Shown: positions 25,545 to 33,096 of the stretch, piece by piece
Numbering within the stretch: position 1 is the first letter of the stretch
Layout: each line of letters begins with the position of its first letter
Program-made: the position numbers and the translations under genes
The notes under the pieces: model-generated
Told to the model about the DNA's origin: nothing
Database searches by the model: none
The model's input: only the letters and a program-made list of their open reading frames with translations
DNA from: Streptomyces lomondensis
GTDB lineage: Bacteria > Actinomycetota > Actinomycetes > Streptomycetales > Streptomycetaceae
NCBI RefSeq assembly: GCF_014651035.1
Contig: NZ_BMWC01000005.1
Location: 124,001-188,000 of the forward strand
Reading direction: 5' to 3'
DNA: 64,000 bases

Positions 25545-26924
25545 CTAGGCAGCCGCCTCCCGCCGCCCCCGCAGCCACACGTACACCGGGATCCCGGCGA
25601 ACAGGAACAGCACGCCCTGGTAGACGGCCGCGTATCCGGCGCCCGCGATCAGCCAGAAGGAGAAGCCGAAGGAGAGGACGGCGACGGTCAGGTCGCGCAC
25701 GAGACGTGCGGGGCGGATGCCGTCGCGGGTGCCGCGGGCCAGCCAGTACAGCTGGGCCGCCGCCGACAGCAGATACGGCACGCAGCCGGTGAAGGTGGTG
25801 ATCAGGACGAGGACGCGGAAGGTGGTGTCCGGGCCTGCCGTGTAGTTGAGGGCGATGAGGAGCGTGCCGAGGACCACGCAGGCCCACACGCCGAAGCCGG
25901 GGACGCCGCCCTTGCCGACGCGGGCGAAGGGCGCGGGGAAGAGGCCGTCGCGGGCGGCGGCGTACGGCATCTGCGCGGCCATGAGGATCCAGCCGTTGAG
26001 GCAGCCGGTGATCGAGGCGACGGCGACCAGGGCGATGGCGGTGCCGCCCCAGCCGCCGCCGGTGATCGCGTTCACCGCGTCGGCGAACGGGGCGCCGGAG
26101 CCGACGAGTTCGCGGTGCGGGACGAGGCCGAAGACGGCGACCGTGCCGAGGACGTAGACCAGGGCCGAGGCGAGGGTGCCGAGGACGCTCGCCCGGCCGA
26201 CCGTGCGCTCCGGGTCGCGGACCTCGCCCGCGCTGACCGCAGCCGACTCCACCCCGAGGAAGCTGTACAGCAGCAGCGCGGCGGAGGCGGCCAGCGCGCC
26301 GGAGACGCTCTGCCCGGAGGCGTTGAACGGGCCGAAGTTGTCCGCGTCGACGAAGAACAGGCCGACGGTGGCGAGCAGGAGCAGCGGCACGAACTTCAGG
26401 ACCGTGGAGACGACCTGCACCGCGCCGACCCACCGCGTGCCCGCGAAGTTCGCCGCGGCGGGCAGCCAGAGGGCGGCCAGGGCGACGGCGGCCTGGAGGG
26501 TGCGGTCGCCGTGCAGGGGTATGAGGACGTCGACGTAGCCGACGACCGCGACGGCCAGGGCGGCGATGCTGACCCAGCACATCGTCCAGTACGACCAGGC
26601 CGACAGGAACCCGGCGAACTCGCCGAAGGCGTCCCGCGGATAGACGTACAGCCCGCCGGTGACCGGGCTGCGCCGGGCCAGCCTGCCGAAGAGCAGCGCG
26701 AGCAGCATGGCTCCGACGGAGAGCACGAGGAAGGCGAGCAGGCTGACCGTGCCGTAGGGGGCGACGGTGGCGGGCAGGGCGAAGATGCCGCCGCCGATGA
26801 TGTTGCCCATGACGAGGGCGGTGGCGGCGGCGAGGCCGAAGGTGCGGCGGGGCGCGGGCGCCGCGGCCGTGGGGGCGGCCGGCTCGGCGGGTTCGGCGGC
26901 CTCGGCGGGGCTGGGGACGGTCAT
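25545..26924 (-). CDS. APC-family amino-acid permease
   Basis: A 459-residue permease from ATG 26924, with AGGAA upstream. It has about 12 transmembrane segments. The TM1 motif LVMGNIIGGGIFALP is the substrate-binding unwound helix of APC transporters. LLYSFLGVESAAVSAGEVRDPERTV is the TM6 and following loop signature. It is divergent from a homocysteine S-methyltransferase gene. In E. coli the mmuP-mmuM pair joins an APC permease for S-methylmethionine with such a methyltransferase, so S-methylmethionine uptake is plausible but unproven here. Confidence 0.88.
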   Translation of the reverse strand: MTVPSPAEAAEPAEPAAPTAAAPAPRRTFGLAAATALVMGNIIGGGIFALPATVAPYGTVSLLAFLVLSVGAMLLALLFGRLARRSPVTGGLYVYPRDAFGEFAGFLSAWSYWTMCWVSIAALAVAVVGYVDVLIPLHGDRTLQAAVALAALWLPAAANFAGTRWVGAVQVVSTVLKFVPLLLLATVGLFFVDADNFGPFNASGQSVSGALAASAALLLYSFLGVESAAVSAGEVRDPERTVGRASVLGTLASALVYVLGTVAVFGLVPHRELVGSGAPFADAVNAITGGGWGGTAIALVAVASITGCLNGWILMAAQMPYAAARDGLFPAPFARVGKGGVPGFGVWACVVLGTLLIALNYTAGPDTTFRVLVLITTFTGCVPYLLSAAAQLYWLARGTRDGIRPARLVRDLTVAVLSFGFSFWLIAGAGYAAVYQGVLFLFAGIPVYVWLRGRREAAA

Positions 26925-27056
26925 GGGTGTTCCTGTACGGGAGGGAGGGGGGAGGGGCGTGATCGTAACCCGCGATCCCACATGCTGGGCAACCTGTTCA
27001 TGTACTGGACACACTCGGCTGGGGTCCGCCGTCGGATCTCGACTACCGTCACCGGT
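26925..27056. promoter_or_regulatory. divergent promoter region, permease and methyltransferase
   Basis: Rightward, TACCGT at 27044-27049 lies so close to ATG 27057 that transcription would start at or next to the start codon, giving a leaderless mRNA. Leftward, TACGAT (complement of 26962-26967) with TTGCCC 19 bp upstream (complement of 26987-26992) is a possible permease promoter. Confidence 0.45.
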
Positions 27057-27968
27057 ATGACGAGCACCCTCACCCTCGCCGAAGCCCTCGCCGCCGGGAC
27101 GGTCGTCCTGGACGGCGGCATGTCCAACCAGCTCGAGTCGGCCGGGCACGACCTGAGCGACGAGCTGTGGTCGGCGCGGCTGCTCGCCGAACGGCCGGAG
27201 GCGGTCACCGAGGCGCACCTCGCCTACTTCCGGGCGGGCGCGGACGTGGCGATCACGTCCAGCTACCAGGCCACGTTCGAGGGCTTCGCGAAGCGCGGGA
27301 TCGACCACGACCGGGCGGCGGAACTCATGGCGCTCAGCGTGGAGCTGGCCCGGGAGGCGGCCCGCCGCGCCCGCGTCTCGCGGCCCCTGTGGGTGGCGGC
27401 CTCGGCCGGCCCGTACGGGGCGATGCTCGCGGACGGCTCGGAGTACCGGGGCCGCTACGGGCTGACGGTGGACGAGCTGGAGCGTTTCCACCGGCCCCGC
27501 CTGGAGGTGCTGGCCTCGGCCCGCCCCGACGTGCTCGCCCTGGAGACGGTCCCCGACGCCGACGAGGCCGCGGCCCTGCTGCGGGCGGTACGCGGGCTCG
27601 GCGTGCCGGCCTGGCTGACGTACTCCGTCGCGGGCGGCCGCACCCGGGCCGGGCAGCCGCTGGAGGAGGCCTTCGCCCTGGCCGCCGACGCCGACGAGGT
27701 GATCGCGGTCGGCGTGAACTGCTGCGCGCCCGAGGACGTGGACGCCGCCGCGGCGACCGCGGCCCGGGTCACCGGCAAGCCGGTCGTCGTCTACCCCAAC
27801 AGCGGCGAGACCTGGGACGCCGGGGCGCGTGCCTGGACCGGCCGCTCCTCCTTCACCGCCGACCAGGTGCAGGGCTGGCGGCAGGCGGGGGCCCGGCTGA
27901 TCGGCGGCTGCTGCCGGGTGGGGCCGGAGGCGATCTCGGGGATCGCGGGGGCGCTGCAGGCGGCGTAG
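27057..27968 (+). CDS. mmuM: homocysteine S-methyltransferase
   Basis: A 303-residue TIM-barrel enzyme that transfers a methyl group from S-methylmethionine (or SAM) to homocysteine, giving methionine. The zinc site is intact: GVNCC near residue 222 and GGCCR near 286. LDGGMSNQLES is the N-terminal barrel motif and ITSSYQATFEGF the second. The length matches the family. The start at ATG 27057 has no clear ribosome site; TACCGT 8 nt upstream suggests leaderless translation. The divergent APC permease could supply S-methylmethionine. Confidence 0.9.
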   Translation: MTSTLTLAEALAAGTVVLDGGMSNQLESAGHDLSDELWSARLLAERPEAVTEAHLAYFRAGADVAITSSYQATFEGFAKRGIDHDRAAELMALSVELAREAARRARVSRPLWVAASAGPYGAMLADGSEYRGRYGLTVDELERFHRPRLEVLASARPDVLALETVPDADEAAALLRAVRGLGVPAWLTYSVAGGRTRAGQPLEEAFALAADADEVIAVGVNCCAPEDVDAAAATAARVTGKPVVVYPNSGETWDAGARAWTGRSSFTADQVQGWRQAGARLIGGCCRVGPEAISGIAGALQAA

Positions 27969-28031
27969 GGCCGCGTCCGCGCTCTGCCACGAGTCGGCGC
28001 ACACCCCTCCTCCCCTCCCTCCTCCACTGCT

Positions 28032-28057
28032 AGCCTCCGTCGTGGGAACCGGTTGCT
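28032..28057 (+). promoter_or_regulatory. promoter with LacI-type operator AACCGGTT
   Basis: A TAGCCT -10-like hexamer (28032-28037) is followed within 7 nt by GGGAACCGGTTGC (28045-28057), whose AACCGGTT core is palindromic. The site would lie at the transcription start of the LacI gene beginning at 28122, consistent with autorepression. Confidence 0.55.
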
Positions 28058-28121
28058 ACGGCGTTGCCGCAGTTCCCGAGGGGGTGGGCGCGGACCGGTG
28101 CCCGGGAGAGACGAGGCAGGC

Positions 28122-29183
28122 ATGACGAGGAAGAGCGGGGACGCCGGCCGCAGCACCATCCGGGACGTGGCGGCGCGCGCGGGGGTCTCGGCGTCGACGG
28201 TGTCCCGGGTGCTGGGCGGCGTGTACCCGGTGAGCGCGGCGACGCGCGGGCGGGTGATGCGGGCGGTCCGGGAGCTGGACTACGTGGCCGACGCGCGGGC
28301 GAAGGCCATCGCGGGCGCCGGCACGCCCACGCTGGCGTTCGTGCTGGAGGACATCACCGGCCCGTCGTTCGCGCACATGGCCCACGGCGTGGAGCGCGAG
28401 GCGACCCGGCTCGGCCACCTGTGCCTGGTGTGCAGCACGGAGGGCGACGTCCGGCACGAGCTGGAGTTCGTCGAGATGATGCGCGCCCAGCGGGCAGCCG
28501 CCGTGATCCTGGTCGGCGGCACGGCCGACACCCCCGAGTACCGCGAGCGCACCCACCGCATGGCCGACTCCCTCGCCTCGGCCGGTTCCCGCCTGGTCCT
28601 GTGCGGCCGGCCGCCGCTGGATCCCGGCGCCCCGGTGACGGTCATCGAGTACGACAACGAGGGCGGCGCCTACACGCTGGTCGCGCACGTCCTCGCCCAG
28701 GGCCACCGCCGGGTGCTGTTCCTCGGCGGCCGGGCGGACCACACCACGGCCCTGGGCCGCGAGCGCGGCTACCTCGCGGCCCACCGGGCCCGGGGCCTCA
28801 CCCCCGACCCGTCGCTCCTCCTGCACGGCGACTTCACACGCGACGCGGGCCACCGCCTGATGCAGCAGGCCCTCAAGGACGGCCTGGAGTTCACGGCGGT
28901 GGTGGCCGCCACGGACATGGTCGCGGCGGGCGCCCTCACCGCCCTGCACGAGGCGGGCCTGACGGTGCCGGGCGACGTCTCCCTCGCCGGCTACGACGAC
29001 ATCCCCTTCGCCCGCGACCTGCACCCCGCCCTGACGACGGTCCACGTCCCCTACGAGGAGCTGGGCCGCCTGGCCGTCCGCACGGCCCTCGAACGCACCC
29101 CGGGCGCCCCGGACGAGCACCTGCTGCTGGGCACGCACGTGGTGGTACGGGACTCGGTGGCGGCGCCCTCTTCGCCGCGCTAG
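28122..29183 (+). CDS. LacI-family regulator (paralogue of the one at 43440)
   Basis: A 353-residue LacI/GalR repressor from ATG 28122. HTH: TIRDVAARAGVSASTVSRVL, with the hinge YVADARAKAIAG. A periplasmic-binding-protein-like effector domain follows (LAFVLEDITGPSFAHMAHGV, YDNEGGAYTLVAHVL, LAGYDDIPFARDLHP, TTVHVPYEELGR). It is clearly paralogous to the regulator at 43440-44528: the DNA-recognition helix is similar but not identical, and PPL-YDNEGGAY and TTVHVPYEE match closely. It opens a utilisation locus and has an AACCGGTT site in its own promoter. The sugar effector is unknown. Confidence 0.93.
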   Translation: MTRKSGDAGRSTIRDVAARAGVSASTVSRVLGGVYPVSAATRGRVMRAVRELDYVADARAKAIAGAGTPTLAFVLEDITGPSFAHMAHGVEREATRLGHLCLVCSTEGDVRHELEFVEMMRAQRAAAVILVGGTADTPEYRERTHRMADSLASAGSRLVLCGRPPLDPGAPVTVIEYDNEGGAYTLVAHVLAQGHRRVLFLGGRADHTTALGRERGYLAAHRARGLTPDPSLLLHGDFTRDAGHRLMQQALKDGLEFTAVVAATDMVAAGALTALHEAGLTVPGDVSLAGYDDIPFARDLHPALTTVHVPYEELGRLAVRTALERTPGAPDEHLLLGTHVVVRDSVAAPSSPR

Positions 29184-29237
29184 TCGTTTCGGAAAACGGG
29201 GTGCCGAGGCGGGCGGTGTCGGCCCAGGATGGCGATC

Positions 29238-30038
29238 ATGACTGCCACGACGGACAGGAACGGCCCACAGGGCGCGGACGGCACGGCCGGGCGCCCGCTC
29301 GCCCTGGTCACGGGGGCCGGACGGACGGCGGGCATCGCCGCGTCCGTGGTCCTGGACCTGGCCCGGGCAGGCTGGGACGTGGCGTTCACGTACTGGACCC
29401 CTTACGACGCCCGGATGCGGTGGGGCTCGCAGCCCGGGGCGCCCGAGGAACTGCGGAGGAAGGCGGCGTCGCTCGGCGCGAGCACCCTCGCGGTCGAGGC
29501 GGACCTGAGCGATCCGGCGGTGCCGGCCGGCCTGTTCGACCGGGTCGAGGGCGAACTGGGCCCTGTGACCGCGCTGGTGCTGTGCCACTGCGAGTCGGTC
29601 GACTCCGGGCTGCTGGACACCACCGTGGAGAGCTTCGACCTGCACTTCGCGGTCAACGCGCGGGCGACGTGGCTGCTGATCCGGGAGTACGGGCTGCGGT
29701 TCCAGGGGCGGCACGGCAGCGGGCGGATCGTCAGCCTGACCAGTGACCACACCGCCGGCAACCTGCCCTACGGCGCGAGCAAGGGCGCGATGGACCGGAT
29801 CACGCTGGCCGCCGCCCGGGAGCTCGCTCACCTCGGGGTGACCTGCAACGCGATCAATCCCGGGCCGACCGACACGGGGTGGATGACAGAGGAACAGAAG
29901 ACGGACATCGCCCGCTACACGCCCCTGGGCCGCCTCGGCACGCCCCAGGACTGCGCGCACCTCGTGACGTTCCTCTGCTCGCCGGAAGGCGGCTGGATCA
30001 ACGGCCAGCTGCTCCAGAGCAACGGAGGGCTGGGCTGA
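29238..30038 (+). CDS. SDR-family oxidoreductase
   Basis: A 266-residue classical short-chain dehydrogenase. The cofactor motif is TGAGRTAGIA, a TGxxxGxG variant. The catalytic Ser lies in IVSLTSDHTAG and the YxxxK pair in YGASKGAMDR. CNAINPGPTDTGWM follows. The start may be ATG 29229 or 29238; the latter has AGGATGG upstream. SSDRs in pectin pathways reduce keto-uronates (as KduD does), and its place between a LacI regulator and polysaccharide lyase genes makes a sugar or uronate substrate reasonable, but the sequence does not prove it. Convergent with the carboxylesterase. Confidence 0.87.
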   Translation: MTATTDRNGPQGADGTAGRPLALVTGAGRTAGIAASVVLDLARAGWDVAFTYWTPYDARMRWGSQPGAPEELRRKAASLGASTLAVEADLSDPAVPAGLFDRVEGELGPVTALVLCHCESVDSGLLDTTVESFDLHFAVNARATWLLIREYGLRFQGRHGSGRIVSLTSDHTAGNLPYGASKGAMDRITLAAARELAHLGVTCNAINPGPTDTGWMTEEQKTDIARYTPLGRLGTPQDCAHLVTFLCSPEGGWINGQLLQSNGGLG

Positions 30039-30060
30039 GCCCGAGGGCCCCGGCGAACGG

Positions 30061-31662
30061 TCAGTGGCGGCGCAGCGCGCCGGAGCGGCGGAGTCGTCGT
30101 ACGGCCGAGCGGAGTTCCGTGCCGCGTGGGAGCGCGCCGTCGGCGGAGGGCACTACGGACGGGGGTTCCGGAGGTGTGGCGGCGTCGGTCGCCCAGAGGG
30201 CGAGTTCGCGGTCCCGGGGGCCGTACGCGGTGTAGGCGAGGCCGTCCGGCGCGTCCGGGGCGCGGTCTCCGAACACCCGCACCGGGTGCCCCGCGTCCCA
30301 GCGTTCCCAGCCCGGGTCGCCGTCCGCCGCGAAGCGCACCCACGCCGCGTGCATCGCGTCCGCCAGCTCCTGCGGCGCGCCCTCCCCGGCGAGCTTCCGG
30401 GACTCCGGGACGTCACCGGTGTCGAAGACGAAGCCGAGCTCCAGGGCGTGGCAGGCGCCGAGGCCGGGCAGGTTAGAGGGCCAGGCGAACTCGTAGACGT
30501 ACGACGGTTCGGTACGGGCGTCGGCCAGGTGGTGCAGGGGGATGCGCAGGAGGTGGTCGGTGACGAGCTGGCCGACGATCTCCGCCGGGCCGGCCTCGGG
30601 GTGCAGGGCGCGGTAGCCGCGCGGCACCTCGCTGCCGCAGTGGCAGCGGGCCATGGCACCGGCCAGGGCGACGGCTCCCAGGCGGTCCACCCGGTCCACG
30701 AGGCCGCCCGGCACCAGCCAGAGCCGGTACTCGTCGCGGGTCCAGCCCATCAGCAGCTCCACGCCCGGGGCGGCGCCCTCGACGAGCGCGTCCAGGGGGT
30801 CGCGCGGGACGACGTCGCCGTCGACGACGATGCCGAAGGCGGGGCCGCCGAGCACCGGGCTGCTGAGCCTGCCCACCTCGGCCTGGGTGCGCAGCAGCAG
30901 GTCGCGGTCGACGGCGGCGAAGGCCTCGGCGGTGGCGGGGATCTTCAGCCGGGAGGCCATACGGCGCACCATCCGCCGTACCTTGGCCCGCTCGGACGCC
31001 TCGGGCGGACCGCTCTGGAGGACCGCCCGGCGGACCAGCCCCTGGGTCTGCGGGGCGGCGATGAGGGCGCCGATGCTGATCGCCCCCGCGGACTGGCCGA
31101 AGAGGGTGATGCGGCCGGGGTCGCCGCCGAAGGCCTCGATGGCCTCGTGCACCCAGGTCAGGGCGGCGATCTGGTCGCGCAGGCCCGGGTTCGGGGGCGT
31201 GTCCGGGAACAGGCCGTAGCCCTCCACGCCCAGTCGGTAGTTCACCGACACGCAGACCGCGCCGTCCCGGGCGAAGGCATGCCCGTCGTAGACGGGGACG
31301 GCTGAGGAACCCCTGGTCAGGGCGCCGCCGTGCAGCCAGACGAGGACGGGGAGGCGGGCCGCGGGGTCCGGGGCGGGGGTCCAGACGTTGAGGTTGAGGC
31401 AGTCGTCGCCGGGCACGGCCGGGTCGGACAGGTAGTGGGCGAAGGCGTCGGAGTACGGCGGTTTCGGCGGGGTGGGGCCGAAGGCGCCCGCGTCGCGGAC
31501 GCCCTCCCAAGGCTTCAGGGGCACGGGCGGGCGGAAGCGGCGGGGGCCGAAGGGAGGCGCCGCGTACGGGATGCCGCGGAAGACCGCCACGCCGCGCTCG
31601 TACCGGCCGCGCAGGGCGCCGTAGGGCGTGCTCACCACGGGGTCTGCCTGGACTGTCGTCAT
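30061..31662 (-). CDS. type B carboxylesterase/lipase
   Basis: A 533-residue alpha/beta-hydrolase without signal peptide, from ATG 31662. Type B motifs: FRGIPYAAPP, GDDCLNLNVWTP, the oxyanion loop WLHGGALTRGS and the nucleophile elbow FGQSAGAISIGAL. The acidic member probably lies in GWTRDEYRLW and the His in GACHALELGFVF. Such enzymes hydrolyse carboxylic esters, in this locus possibly acyl or feruloyl substituents on imported oligosaccharides. That is inference from position. A GAGGAGG lies rather far (about 15 nt) upstream. Confidence 0.88.
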   Translation of the reverse strand: MTTVQADPVVSTPYGALRGRYERGVAVFRGIPYAAPPFGPRRFRPPVPLKPWEGVRDAGAFGPTPPKPPYSDAFAHYLSDPAVPGDDCLNLNVWTPAPDPAARLPVLVWLHGGALTRGSSAVPVYDGHAFARDGAVCVSVNYRLGVEGYGLFPDTPPNPGLRDQIAALTWVHEAIEAFGGDPGRITLFGQSAGAISIGALIAAPQTQGLVRRAVLQSGPPEASERAKVRRMVRRMASRLKIPATAEAFAAVDRDLLLRTQAEVGRLSSPVLGGPAFGIVVDGDVVPRDPLDALVEGAAPGVELLMGWTRDEYRLWLVPGGLVDRVDRLGAVALAGAMARCHCGSEVPRGYRALHPEAGPAEIVGQLVTDHLLRIPLHHLADARTEPSYVYEFAWPSNLPGLGACHALELGFVFDTGDVPESRKLAGEGAPQELADAMHAAWVRFAADGDPGWERWDAGHPVRVFGDRAPDAPDGLAYTAYGPRDRELALWATDAATPPEPPSVVPSADGALPRGTELRSAVRRLRRSGALRRH

Positions 31663-31783
31663 CCGTCCACCAGCCTCCTCACCGCGCTCGTGCACCGTGA
31701 AGATCAGAGCAACTCATTGTGGCCCGGTATTCCGGTGCACGAGCGGGTGGGAGGGCTGTTCGGCGTACGCGGCTACACGGCGT

Positions 31784-31817
31784 GGACGGCTACTCGGGGT
31801 GGACGGCTACTCGGGGT
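31784..31817. repeat. 17-bp tandem duplication
   Basis: GGACGGCTACTCGGGGT occurs twice head to tail (31784-31800 and 31801-31817), just past the stop of the leftward polysaccharide lyase gene. Flanking sequence shows weaker copies of CGGCTAC. It may mark replication slippage. Confidence 0.8.
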
Positions 31818-31823
31818 ACACGG

Positions 31824-33071
31824 TTACTTCGCGTACATCAGCGTGCCGAACCCGAGCTGGTCGAAGCCGCCGCTTGTGGTGCCGTAGTCACCCCCTCCGC
31901 CCTCGGGGGCGACGGAGAAGCACATCTGGGCGATGTACCTGTCGTCGAGGAGCAGGCGCCGTCCGTAGTGGTAGTGGAGCATCGCCCACACCGGACGGAC
32001 CTGGCCGCGGGAGCCGGAGCCGATCACGGTCTGGGACTGCTGGGCGCAGTTCTGGCCGCTGCCCCAGGTGTAGGTGGTGTAGGGGACGTTCATGCCCAGG
32101 TTGTACTTGGCGACGTACTGGGCGGCCTTCATGAACCGTCTGCCGTCGTAGGAGTACAGGTCGTCGCCCTGGTTCCAGGCCATCTCGCACAGGGCGCCCA
32201 TCTGGCCCATGCCCATGACGGTGTGGCCCTGGTCGCGGCCGGACTCCTGCCACTGGCCGAGGTCGTAGCCCTCGACGCCCGGGTACAGGAACGGCACCGC
32301 CCGCTGGATCTGGCCGTTGCCGCCGCCGCTCTTGAAGTAGTTGACGGCCTGGTCGTACTTGGCGCCGTCGTCGCACAGGATCCCGATGGCCATGATCGAG
32401 GCCATGTTGCACAGGTCCCAGTTGGCCCAGTAGTTGGTGATGCAGGCGTCGTTGTGCTCCCGGAGGAACCGGTCGTTGAGCGGGTAGAAGACGTTGAGCA
32501 TCATCGTCTTGAACCGGTTGAGGTCGAACCCGGCGTAGCCGCGCATGAGCTCGGCGGCGTTCGCGAACTGCCAGCCGTAGAGGCCGGCGGCCAGGTACCG
32601 GTCGGCGTTTCCGGTGATCTCGGTGAGCGTGGACGACCAGGCGTTGAGGATGCGCACGGCGCAGTCGGCGTTCGCGGCGGTGCCGCCGACGTGCCAGCGC
32701 AGCGCGTTCTGGTAGGCGGCGTGGATGTCGTTGTAGAGCTGGGGGTAGTTCTGGCCGTCGCCGCCGCGGATGATCGTGGCCGTGGGGCGGGGCGTCCAGG
32801 TCGACTGGGAGTGGGAGTTGGCGACCAGCCGGTTCCAGCCGGACAGCCAGGGGTCGTCGCCCGCGGCGACCCTGACCTTGGCGCGGTTGATGTCGCCCCA
32901 GTTGTGGAGCATGCCGGGGTGAGTGAAGGTCGCCGGGGCCGCGTCCGCCGTGGTGGCGGTGGCGGTGGCGCCGAGGGCGAGGGCCGCGGTGAGGCCGCCG
33001 ACGGTCTTGAGCAGACCGCGGCGGCTCACCTGGCCGCCCTCGTGGTGCGTGTGGGGGGAAGTGCGGCTCAT
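31824..33071 (-). CDS. Tat-secreted alginate-lyase-fold polysaccharide lyase
   Basis: A 415-residue protein from ATG 33071, with GGAGAAG upstream. The Tat signal is VSRRGLLKTVGGLTAALALG. The single catalytic domain has the Alginate_lyase (alpha/alpha-toroid) pattern: FTHPGMLHNWGDINRAKVRV, ACITNYWANWDLCNMASIMAIG in parts, GQWQESGRDQGHTVMGMGQM and GDDLYSYDGRRFM. The NYWANWD and ESGRDQGH motifs hold the Asn, Arg, His and Tyr residues such lyases use for beta-elimination of uronic acid chains. The substrate (alginate, glucuronan or a pectic uronan) is undetermined. It is followed in the operon order by a larger homologue upstream. Confidence 0.85.
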   Translation of the reverse strand: MSRTSPHTHHEGGQVSRRGLLKTVGGLTAALALGATATATTADAAPATFTHPGMLHNWGDINRAKVRVAAGDDPWLSGWNRLVANSHSQSTWTPRPTATIIRGGDGQNYPQLYNDIHAAYQNALRWHVGGTAANADCAVRILNAWSSTLTEITGNADRYLAAGLYGWQFANAAELMRGYAGFDLNRFKTMMLNVFYPLNDRFLREHNDACITNYWANWDLCNMASIMAIGILCDDGAKYDQAVNYFKSGGGNGQIQRAVPFLYPGVEGYDLGQWQESGRDQGHTVMGMGQMGALCEMAWNQGDDLYSYDGRRFMKAAQYVAKYNLGMNVPYTTYTWGSGQNCAQQSQTVIGSGSRGQVRPVWAMLHYHYGRRLLLDDRYIAQMCFSVAPEGGGGDYGTTSGGFDQLGFGTLMYAK

Positions 33072-33096
33072 GTGTGCTTCTCCGATCCGTGAAGTG

